Positions 23,975-33,605 of a DNA stretch of 64,000 bases are shown piece by piece. Numbering within the stretch: the first letter of the stretch is position 1; each line of letters begins with the position of its first letter. The DNA is from Nageia nagi (Eukaryota > Pinophyta): NCBI GenBank assembly GCA_050084985.1, contig JBITNC010000001.1, forward strand, positions 35,216,001 through 35,280,000, in the 5' to 3' direction. Below the pieces are notes generated by a model. The model was given only the letters and a program-made list of their open reading frames with translations. It was not told where the DNA came from and did no database searches. The position numbers were made by a program, and so were the translations under genes.

Positions 23975-24436
23975 TGTTAGAATTTTGTAACTTTTACTTA
24001 GGTGTGTAGAGGTTATTTTTTGTATTTAATAATGTAGGAATTTTCTCCTACATATGTGTAACTCCTCTTTATGAATAATCTACATCTCCTCCTTATGAGG
24101 ATAGGATCCACATGTCACACACTTACATATGATAAGTGGTACCTAGTTTTATGGGAAGTACTTAGTAACTCCTCTTATAATATTCTTAAAAGGAGGTACT
24201 ATTTAGTTATTATTTTTAAGCATGTACATAGAGATTTAGGAATCTCTCTCTCTTGTAAATTTTTTCTTTAGGATTTTTCTTCTTATTTTAGAGGGATTTT
24301 TCTTTGCTTTTCCCCTACAAATTTCTTGTCTCTCAATTGGTTCATGCTTCTTATTGTATAGAATTATTTTTCTCCCTTGCAATTTGTTTTACTCTTAATT
24401 AGTAATATTATTTCAATTCTCCTAATATTTCTAATA
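23975..24436 (+). repeat. Right LTR of E4 (462 bp)
   Basis: It pairs with 12135-12609. It ends CTAATA where the left copy has TTAACA, and is followed by the duplication AGATT (24437-24441). Confidence 0.85.
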
Positions 24437-25841
24437 AGATTCAAGAAACTAAACTAAGCATATACATAATATCAAATATTAGTATTCTCAATTTCACAAA
24501 TGATTTTGGTGGACTTGTAGATACTAAAAGAGAGGACTATTTTTGGCATGTAGAAGACTTACACCAACTTGTTTTTGAAGTAGAAAATGGAAAATTAAGT
24601 GAGCCTAAACTAACATGCAAGGAGATTGAACCTATTTCATAATGATAGCAATATAATCCCAAAGAAGAGGACCATCAACAATCCACTTCTAATGAAGAAT
24701 ACACTCCAAATGAATTCTAAAAGATCATGTTCAACCCTAATGACTCTTCTACAATAGTTCATTAACCTCATTCATCCTTTTTTTTGATAGAATTAAATCA
24801 TGTAGGTATGAAAGAATCCTCTTTGATATTTAGTCAAAGTTTTTTAAAAGGATATATGGTAGCGAAATGTAGATATCAAGGTAAATGATTAGCTAAAATA
24901 GATTAAGGAATAGAAAAATTTCTTGAAAACATAGGTGTGCCAAAATAAAAAGTAGGGCTTGGATTTAAAAATGATTCAAAAGTGAAAGTTATAATAGCAC
25001 ATTTATGTATACTAGTTTTTGTTGTTGATATATTAGAATTATCAGGTGATGAAGATAGAAAAATGATATACATGGTTTATTGATGTCTTATTTATGAGTA
25101 TGCTTCTAAATAATTAGTCTTTGATATGTTTGAGTATGAGGATGACATTCTAGAATTTCTAAGATCTAGATTTGAATCACCAAATTCTAGTGAAAAGAGG
25201 TCCAAAGGTGATTTGCTTCATACAAAAGAATATTTTGGAGAGGGTATCTAAGAAGATGATACCCTAGGTGAATTCCTACACCATTAGCTTTCCTTTACTT
25301 TAGTTTTTCATAGTAGAATAGGAGTAGGATTAACCATATATGTAGAGTTAGGGTTGATATACAAATGATCATAGTATTATGGATGAGTGTGTGGTGTAGG
25401 ATTCAATGAGATTCCATCACCACCATAACTCAAAGAAGAGTATCATATGATCAATGAGGATGTTGATGAGATAATAATAAAAATTTGAGAAAATTAAGAA
25501 AACAAAAAAGTAGTAAAATTAGGAAAATGTTTTGTAAAATAATAAGGTTTCTATGAAATATTTCAACAAATCAAAAGGATATTTGCATGGTATTATAAGG
25601 ATAATCTTGTTCTAGATGAAAACTTTATTATCCATGGTCTAGTGGTCAATAAAGCTGAACCTATTATATAAAAACCTATAAAAATGCATCCCTCCATAGC
25701 CTTGTTAGTATAGAAGGAGATTTACAAATATCTTGGAGAAAATTTTATTAAAGCCATTGATTATTCTCCTTGTATATCTAATGTAGTTTTGGCTCAAAAT
25801 AATAATACAAAGGTTAGAGTGTGTACTAATTATAGAGATAT
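24437..25841 (+). pseudogene. Host element H, part 2: protease-RT linker and RT start (decayed)
   Basis: The frame resumes right after the AGATT duplication and reads DFGGLVDTKREDYFWHVED, then an acidic linker. At about 24850-24985 comes a G-patch-like KCRYQGK..., KVGLGFKNDSKVKV. RT starts near 25545: IFAWYYKDNLVLDENFIIHGL, then ISNVVLAQNNNTKVRVCTNYRD. The family pattern is FAWxYxDxPGLD and SNIVxVxKKxGKxRVCVDYRDLN. It stops in the middle of that block at 25841, where T is inserted, and goes on at 46347. Stops are frequent. Confidence 0.8.
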
Positions 25842-25904
25842 TGTAGACACTCAAAATAAACACTATTATTAGTTCAATGCGGGCTTTTCGGCTTTATCTT
25901 CCTA

Positions 25905-26706
25905 ATTCTGGAATGTTATACTGGTTTCGGATCTTCATGACCTCGGGATGATGTCAGCACTTCCGGGACCGGGGTTCAGTTAAAACTGTGAACTTTGTTT
26001 CCCCCGTGACGTCATCGTCAGAATTCTGGAATGTTATACTGGTTCCGGATCTTCATCACCCTCGGGCTGATGTCATCACCTCTAGGACCCGGTTTCATTC
26101 ATAACAGTGAAACTGTACTTCCCATGATGTCATCGTCATACTTCCGAAATTGTTATACTTGCCAGTTCCGGACATTCGATCACTTCTGGATGATGTCATC
26201 ACTTCCGGGACCCAGTTTCATTCATAACAGTGAACACTATACTTCTCGTGACATCATCGTCATACTTCCAGAATTGTTATACTTGCCAGTTCCAGACATT
26301 CGATCACTTTCGGATGACATCATCACTTCCGGGACCCGGTTTCATTCATAACAGTGAACACTGTACTTCCCGTGATGTCATCGTCATACTTCCAAAATTG
26401 TTATACTTGCTAGTTCCGGACATTCGATCACTTCCAAATGATGTCATCACTTCTGGGACCCAGTTTCATTCATAACAGTGAACACTGTACTTCCTGTGAC
26501 GTCATCATCGTACTTTCAGAATTGTTATACTTGCCAGTTCCGGACATTCGATCACTTTCGGATGATGTCATCACTTTCAGGACCCGGTTTTAGTTAAAAT
26601 TGTGAACTTTGTTTCTCCCCGTGACGTCATTGTCGTAATTTTGGAATGTTATACTAGTTCCGGATATTTAATCACCTCGGGCTGATGTCAGCACTTCAGG
26701 GACCCG
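25905..26706 (+). repeat. 124-bp tandem array in T LTR 1 with TGACGTCA-type palindromes
   Basis: The block CTTGCCAGTTCCGGACATTC recurs with starts 124 bp apart (GCCAG at 26161, 26285, 26409 [GCTAG], 26533). More diverged units lie on both sides, about seven in all. Each unit has two palindromes of TGACGTCA type. Some are intact (for example 26007-26014) and most are now TGATGTCA or TGACATCA, the two products of CpG loss. TGACGTCA is the CRE/as-1-type core bound by plant bZIP proteins of the TGA group, so the array may be an LTR enhancer. The open stretches at 26031-26351 and 26230-26475 are translations of this repeat, not genes. Confidence 0.8.
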
Positions 26707-26740
26707 GGCTTTTCTACAACTAAGCTTTATCATTTCCTCC

Positions 26741-26854
26741 CAGAACACTTACTTCCGGAACAATCATCTCCGGAACATTTAATTCCGAAACACTTATCTC
26801 CGGAACACTTACTTCCGGAATACTTCATTCCAAAACGTTTGCATTCCAAAACGT
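26741..26854 (+). repeat. 15-bp tandem array (ACTTATCTCCGGAAC) in T LTR 1
   Basis: There are seven to eight units of 15 bp with the core TCCGGAAC. The palindrome TTCCGGAA occurs in some units, and units at the right end have lost the CpG (ATTCCAAAAC). Confidence 0.8.
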
Positions 26855-27069
26855 TGTTATTAATGACTACGGATTGTTACTCTCGGGGATCCTAATATGC
26901 ATTCATGATTGCAGTTAAACAACAAACAAATTTAAATTTTGCAGCAGCCGAACAAAATTCAAAAGGGAAGTTGAAACGCTTCGTCTTCTAAGATGAGGTG
27001 GCTATAGAGGTCAGTTACGAATGGCTTTTCATCTCCTCTTATCCGCGCTGGAACATTCCTCCCGAAATC

Positions 27070-27078
27070 TATAAATAC
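27070..27078 (+). promoter_or_regulatory. TATA box of T LTR 1
   Basis: TATAAATAC lies about 1.23 kb into the LTR, 445 bp before its end. RNA would start shortly after, near 27100, giving a short R-U5 region. Confidence 0.65.
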
Positions 27079-27518
27079 AAGCTAAAGATGAATGAATAGA
27101 GAGAGAATGGAGAGAATTAGCATCCAATAGAACCCATTTTGAAGTAGGGTAATGCTGCCAAAATCTTGTGTGCTCATACATTTTATTGTTTTATGCTAGT
27201 TTCAATTCAATACAATATTATACATATATGCTTTGATGTTATTGTCTCTTACATGTGTGTAGGATTTACAGGTTATCTACATCAAGAAAAGAAGCAAGCA
27301 ACCCAAAAAACAATGGAGATCTAATACTCTTATTTTGGCACATACATTTGTAAAAGTCCCTTTTAAGGGCATATTGTAGTTTGAACTGAAATTGAATATC
27401 ATTTTTGCAATTACAACACGCATATATATTTTACTTAATTTGAGGTTCAATGAAGATTGAAGAGTAATTTTTATTTTATGTTATTCTACTTTCCAGCTCA
27501 ATTTTCATTGCAACATTC

Positions 27519-27535
27519 TGGCGCTAGAAGGAGGG
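27519..27535 (+). other. Primer binding site of T, copy 1 (tRNA-Asn type)
   Basis: TGGCGCTAGAAGGAGGG lies three bases after the LTR. From memory, it is complementary to the 3' end of plant tRNA-Asn(GTT), which ends CCTCCTTCTAGCGCCA. Confidence 0.75.
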
Positions 27536-29218
27536 CCCTCCGTTTTTGAGAGGGAGATTTCTTGTTTATAATTTTACCTTTCTGTTCTCTGAATTTTTCG
27601 GATTTTTTCCGCCTACCAACTTCAAATTCTGGGTTCTATGTTTTTTTTTAGGAATTTGTTGAAGAAACGCTGACGACTGGTATAGAACGCTGGTGACTGT
27701 CATTAAATGCCAGTGACTGGGACTCAAACGCCGACGACTATCTTTAAACACCAGCATTCCCTGTCTAAACACCAGCGACCCGTTTCAGGTTGTTTTCTCT
27801 CTTTTTGCAATTTTTGAAAAAATAAAATGAAATTTATGCCATGAAAAAATATTTGCGAGTGTGATTCCTTTGCTTAGAGTGCATATAAGAATGGGTAGAA
27901 AAGGTTAAATGCATATCTTTTATTAATTTGCTTTATGTATGAAGTTATGTATTTATTTTTATGCTTTAGGTAAAGGGTACGTACACATGTAATATTTTTT
28001 ATCTTGTCTACTTATGCTCTCCCTTTGCGCTTAGTGCGATCTAAGGTGACCAGAATAGGCTTGATAAGAAGGGGTAAATTAACTTTTCTTCTTTCACACT
28101 CACACTATCATAAATTGGGTTAATTTATCTACATCTAATTACCTCTTACTAGTAAGAGGAGGCAATTTACTACACATAATACTTCCCACAATTGGAAGAG
28201 GTAAATGAATCACACTTAATTTGGAATGAACTTAAGGAAAATAAATCGAGGTTTTGGATAGTACAAATTACATTAAAAGGTTAATGAATTGGGTGGATTC
28301 GAACACATTATGTACTTTCACTTAACAAAGCATGCTCTCACTTTTGCGCTTCGAGCGACCTTAAGTGATCAGAAATAAGTTAAGTGAAAGAGGTAAATTT
28401 TTTACACATCTTATTTGGAAATTTACTTCACATTAACACTCTTGAAGAGGTCTTCCCTTACCACTCCATTGGAGGTCGAAGGGATGTGACCCTTGGAGGA
28501 ATAATTGAACCACATTTAATTAATTCATCTACACATAATACTTCCACAGCTGGAAGGGGTTAATGAACATCACTAAGAGGTTGGATAATAAATCGCATTA
28601 TAATTGGAAAAGAACAACGAGATTTATTAAGGCCAAGATCCATCTTATAATAAACTTTGATTGTATCACATTAAGATAAGATAAGTAAATGGACATGAAT
28701 GTTGGGGAGGGTAGTATGCATTATTGCATCTTACTTGTTTAAATTGCATTTCATAAGGCCTTAAAGGATATAATTGAACATTAACGAGTTGGATGTCACT
28801 ACCAACCGTTAATTCTTATTTCTTTGTACTCACCGACATAACACACTTGAAGCCATAGAGCCAGTCACACTTGGAGGTGATTACCAAGGTGACTCTCCTT
28901 TAGGTAGGAGTCAAAAAAGGAGACTCTTTTAGAACCAAGCCAAGAGCTATAGAAACTTGCGAATATTATTTAGAATTACCCAACCTACCTTGTTTAACAC
29001 TTGACTAGTCAAAACAAATTAGGAGAATTAAAAGACTAAAAGTGTACAGCTCATATCGTTCATTTGACTTAGATATTAAAATATGTGAAAAAGTTAAAAG
29101 GATAATCACATCGTCAGAAATAAATTTGCATGTAGGATGTTTGTGCATTACATTACTTTCTCAAAAAAATAATATAAAAGATAAAAATGAAGTTTTCTTT
29201 TTACGGTGATTGTTTATA
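27536..29218 (+). other. 5' leader of T, copy 1, with repeats and hairpins
   Basis: This 1.7-kb untranslated region lies between primer site and gag. It has a 20-21-bp repeat array (27665-27782) and two related blocks with TTTGCGCTT...GCGA (about 28024-28045 and 28335-28355). It also has an 18-bp perfect palindrome at 28142-28159 and two CTTCC...GGAAG hairpins in a repeated context (28182-28198, 28541-28556). Such structure would suit RNA packaging or dimerisation, but that is inference. I see no coding region. Confidence 0.6.
27665..27782 (+). repeat. 20-21-bp tandem repeat after the T primer site, copy 1
   Basis: There are six units of the type AACGCTGGTGACTGTCATTA, diverged mainly by C/T and G/A changes. 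A related stretch (AAACGTCGGTGACTGGAAGT) lies near 34734 at the other end of the internal region. Confidence 0.8.
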
Positions 29219-32020
29219 ATGGTTCAAACCAGAAGCATGGCCGCTAATAAAATACAAGAATACCCTTTTGAAATACAAGAAATAGACACGGATAATATGG
29301 ACTTGATAGAGTTTGCGGTTAGGAGACCATCTCCTTTAGATGAATCAGATTCACGAATAGGCCGTTATGAAGGTGAAGATAAAGATAGGGATTATGATCA
29401 ATCTAAATTGCAAAGACAAAATATAGAGGATCATATTGCTAAATCTAGAGTGCAAGTGTTAGATGAAGAGCTAATTGAAATTCATCATCGTCTAGCTAGT
29501 CATAGAGATATTCCCAGAACGTCTTCTAGTGTACCAGGAGATGTAGAAAAACAAGATCGAAGCCATCACAACTTAGAAATTGATGAAAATAAGTCTCGAG
29601 CTGGAACCATAGTGATACCACAGACTGAACCATATAAAGTTATCTATGATAGAGTTATACGTCAATTACCGGATGGTCGAATGGTTAGTTCTTTGATTAG
29701 GAAAGAAGGAATTTCCCTTCCTCGTAAATCTCTTGAACTAGGAAAAAATGGAGTAGCAATACCTGCAAGTAATTTATCTCAAAAGGCTCCTTCAATAAGG
29801 CAAATGAAAAAATCTTACTCTTCAAAGGGAAGATCAGATAGAAGGACGTCTAAGTTTGCAGTAGGAGAGATACCTTCTTTTGAAGAACTAAAAGAACGAA
29901 GACAATCATATAAAACAAAAGCGGGTCAAAGATTCACGGATGCTTATGCCGATGAAATCAAAAGGGCCGCGGAGATGCAATATCTCCTAGAGGAAGAAAA
30001 TAGAAGAAATAATGAAATCTTTAAAATTCAAGAACAAGAAGACAAATTAAAAGAAATGGAAGATAAATTTTTTAGGGATAAACAGAAATTGATAGAACAA
30101 GAACAAATAAACAAAGAGAGAAGTCAATTCCTGGAACAAGAAAAGAATAGACTTTGTAAAGAGCATGAGATTCAACTGTGTTTAAGAGAATTACAACTTG
30201 AAGAATTAGAAAAAGAAAAAATCAAAAGGGAGCAACATCTACGTATGGAGAAAGAAAAACAATGATAGTGGGAGGAATATCAAAGGATTAAAAATTGGAA
30301 ACCCGAAGCTCCTGAAGGAAGTCAAATACGGAGATATCGAGATCCTTACTTAGATAGACCAGAAGCGAGGGATAGAGAGATAGCCACTTTATTACAAAAG
30401 AGGAGGGATAAAGAACTAGAATTACAAAGATTATATGATAAACAAAAGCAAGATTCTATTAAAAGTTGGGTGGAACAAACTCAAAAGAAAATAAAACAAC
30501 CTGATTATAAAGAAAGAGAGTTATACGGAAAGAGTATATATCAAGAACCCCCTAAAGTCTCTAGTACACGATACCAATCACCTCTTAAAATATTGCCCCC
30601 ACCACCATCTGAGATTCCTTCTGATTATGAGTCTCACTTGTCAGGATCAATCTGAGAGAAGGATCCGAATACTCGAAGACATCATAAGCATACTCAAGGT
30701 CGAAGAACTGATAAGGAATTGGAAGATTTTATGAAGGATTTTATGAATCGAGAGATGAATATTCAAGGGCTTAAGAAGTTAAATTATAAGAATATTTGTA
30801 ATGAGCCTATTCATCCAAGTGTTCCGAAGAAGAAATTACCTTATAAGTTTGAACTTCCTAAAATAGAACCATTTAAAGGAAGAGAAGATCCTAAAGAACA
30901 CTTGAGAAAATTTGCATTTTCTAGTTATCAGATAGCCAATGATGACTCGTTGATGTTACGTATGTTCCCTATGACACTCGCGGGCCAAGCTTTAGATTGG
31001 TATAATAATCTACCTTTACATAGTTTATACACATTTGAACAATTGGCTAATCAATTTTTGGAACACTTTAGAATCAATATTAAAGAAAAATCTTCCATTA
31101 CGGATCTTACAAGATTACAACAATTTTCGTATGAAACTATACAAGATTACATCTCAAGATGGCGTGCTATACTTACTAGTATGCCTTATACAATACCACA
31201 AGAAGAATTGGTTAAGTTATTTAGTCAAAGTTGTCTAAGACCAATAGCCAGTATTCTCCAAATTCAACAACATAAGACTTTTGAAGAAGCTATTGCACAG
31301 GCAGTAGTTATAGAAAGAGTTAAAATTCAAGATGGAGAATTAAAGCCTAAGAAGAAGGAATACATGAAAGGCAATCAACATGAGAACACTAGTAAACAAC
31401 CACAAAATAATCAAGTAGTTGTGACGGAAGATTCTGGTCAAGCTCAAAAAACCGAAGAGAATGTTGAACGTAAGCCTAAGAGAAATTTTACCCCATTATC
31501 AGAACCATTGTCAGAAATACTTAAGAAATTATGTGATAATGGTATGATTACACTACCTGATATAAAGCCTGAGAATCCGGATGCCAAAGGGAAAAAATGG
31601 TATAGAGAAAATGAATTTTGCGCTTATCATAGACAAAAAGGACATAAGACAAATAGATGTCTAACTTTACAGCATAAAATTCAAGACTTGATAGATGGTG
31701 GGAAAATAGATGTAGATAATCCTGTTGTGCCTTCAAATCAAAATTTAGGGATATATCAAAATCCCTTACCTTCACATCAGGCTAACAATGTGGCGATTAT
31801 CCCTAATCAAATGAACTATACATACAATGATAAGGATACACCTTTTATAGGGACTATAGATGATTCGATACACATGATTGGTATAGCTACAAGAGCGCAA
31901 CAAAATACATACATACATTCCATACAATTAAACAATGGTGAATTGTGTTATTTGCATAAGGATGTTCAATCTCCTTCACATCGTTCACATTGGGGCAGTC
32001 GTCCTCCATCTTACTTTTGA
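29219..32020 (+). pseudogene. Gag of T, copy 1 (933 codons, three internal stops)
   Basis: The start ATG at 29219 gives MVQTRSMAANK, a classical gypsy Gag opening. One frame runs to the TGA at 32018-32020, with internal stops TGA (30263-30265), TAG (30266-30268) and TGA (30653-30655). The first two fit CGA-to-TGA and CAG-to-TAG changes. Codons 1-345 are highly charged, with a long coiled coil rich in Glu, Lys, Arg and Gln near the end. The capsid domain lies in the last 430 codons: FELPKIEPFKGREDPKEHL, AGQALDWYNNLP, LEHFR, CLRPIASILQIQQHKTFEEA. The knuckle is CAYHRQKGHKTNRC (C-x2-H-x4-H-x4-C). Gag would form the particle. No pol follows. The N-terminal extension of about 500 codons before the capsid is unusually long. 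Confidence 0.85.
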
Positions 32021-32570
32021 TCTCCTCATGTTTCACATAGATCACATTGGGGCAATTTCCCTCCAAAAAAAAAAAAAAAAATCATCCGAACATGATTTAG
32101 AAATCACACAAACATCAAAATATGATTAAAAAACTAAAATGATCATATCTGATTGTGAAGCAGGTTATTATATGTTTATGGCATTTCCATGTCTTCCCTT
32201 TTTTCCACCTCATATTCATACCCCATTATGTTGGAATATTTGAGTATTAGATTGTATTCTAACAATGCATCAAGGCATATATACTATACATTATCCATGA
32301 TCACCTCCATACCATTATACAAATATGTCTAATACTTATTGTAAAAGGAAATAGTTTATGAAATTAATATTCTTATTGACTTTATCAACCTTCATCATGA
32401 AATTCTTGAAACTTTGGATGATAAACAAACATGACTATGATACACTTAAGGTTATTACGGACTCATACACATCTTCACATTTAAATAATCTTAAAACAGT
32501 CAAGAATGAGGTGTTACAAGAGCATGATTTCGAGTGAAAGTATTTCATGTTCATCCTATTATTCGCTTCA

Positions 32571-32640
32571 TCTCGAACCCAAGAATCATTGGATAGTAAA
32601 AAAAAAAAAGTGCTACAAAGATTCTTGGGTTATAACGAGA
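32571..32640 (+). other. Long hairpin with A-rich loop in T, copy 1
   Basis: The left arm 32576-32591 (AACCCAAGAATCATTG) pairs with 32616-32631 at 15 of 16 positions. The outer TCTCG/CGAGA (32571-32575/32636-32640) extends the stem after a 4-base bulge. The loop is 24 bases with a 12-A run. Confidence 0.7.
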
Positions 32641-33384
32641 TCGAGGGGTTAATCCTCATCGGGGCTATGGACGCTTGTCTGGCAATGGGGCATACCTTAC
32701 GAGTGGTGACATGTCCATATTGGTTAGCGACCTTCTTTCCTATGGACCTCTGTACGTTTCATATGGATGAACTAGCTTATATATTTTATGCTCTTGTGAC
32801 ATTTAGTTTGAGATTGTCTAGAGATGGAAATAAACATCATTGCACACATATGAGTCTATGATAATTTTGAAAACATCATGACTTTGTTTTATATCATCTA
32901 AAGAAGAAAAAAAAAATCTAATGATGATTGGGTAATATGGTCAACTTGAATATTATGATCATTACATTTCTTCATCATCCCATGCCTCCATCCCATACTA
33001 TTTATTATTACATAGTAATTAATATTACACTTATGTTTATCAATGCCTTGATGAGTTGATTAGTTTATCTCTCTAAATATTCAATACATCCTATGTCCAT
33101 TCATTTGTTATACTCTTTACATATTAACATCCACCATCCCCCATGCACATTATACTATACCAACTTTCATATTTTATTATCCAACATCCATATATTTCCT
33201 AATCCATCTTTACTGATTGTTAAATTGGAGGTGTTTCCATATTATTTAAAAAAAAAAAAAAAAAAGCGAGTAATTGCTCTCCCCATTAATATGGGAGTCA
33301 ACATTGTTGTTATTAAAACCTTTTGCTTCTATTCTTATCCATAAATTTAAGTAAGAAATTGCCCTTAATAGATTGATAAAAGCC

Positions 33385-33605
33385 AACCCTAGAACATTGT
33401 TAAATTTTATAGCTTCCATTATTCTTTGGGATCGAGAATAAGAAATTGTTCTTCCCATTGAATTGGAAGTCAATGTTCTCTTCCTATCATATCCCTTTCA
33501 GTCCAACACCTTAGAACATTGTTAAATTTTGTAGCTTCCATCATTCCTTGGGATCGAGAGTAAGAAGTTGCTCTTCCCTTGGAATTGGAAGTCGATGTTC
33601 TTATT
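33385..33605 (+). repeat. 120-bp direct repeat in the T 3' region, copy 1
   Basis: AGAACATTGTTAAATTTT, TAGCTTCCATTATTC and GGGATCGAGAATAAGAA occur at about 33390-33480 and again about 120 bp later with few changes. Each unit ends in a CTTCC...GGAAG hairpin (33451-33469, 33573-33591). A weaker third unit lies at about 33265-33310. Confidence 0.8.

Larger units (their letters stand above)
12135..24436 (+). mobile_element. E4: LTR retrotransposon with no coding region of its own, carrying E5
   Basis: Two similar LTRs (12135-12609 and 23975-24436), a primer site like that of initiator Met tRNA, a G-rich polypurine stretch before the right LTR and a perfect 5-bp target duplication define the element. 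Without nested E5 the internal region is only about 2.7 kb, and I find no gag, protease or RT in it. E4 is therefore probably non-autonomous. It inserted into the protease-RT linker of H. Confidence 0.85.
25842..27515 (+). repeat. T LTR 1 (1674 bp)
   Basis: This is the outer left LTR. It contains a 124-bp tandem array (about 25905-26706), a 15-bp array (26741-26854), a TATA box (27070-27078) and a transcribed end. It differs from LTRs 2 and 3. In the first 310 bp I count about 17 differences, all but one transitions, mostly at CpG. After about 26900 there are only a handful. Confidence 0.9.

Noticed and set aside
26031-26475. Open stretches of 106 and 81 codons in LTR 1 (similar ones at 35444-36006 and 44856-45418)
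   Set aside because: They are translations of the 124-bp LTR repeat in different registers, not genes.
25905-26706. Regular repeats that could suggest a CRISPR array
   Set aside because: Units are 124 bp, directly joined with no spacers, inside an LTR of a plant element.
27566-27772. Minus-strand 68-codon open stretch after the T primer site
   Set aside because: It is the reverse of the leader and its 20-bp repeat.
30263-30268. TGA-TAG as programmed readthrough between Gag and a downstream protein
   Set aside because: The same frame simply continues Gag, no pol follows, and both codons fit C-to-T decay.
32547-32861. 104-codon open stretch in T
   Set aside because: No motif, overlaps a hairpin and a poly-A run, and sits in a non-coding region; both copies are identical only because of the recent duplication.
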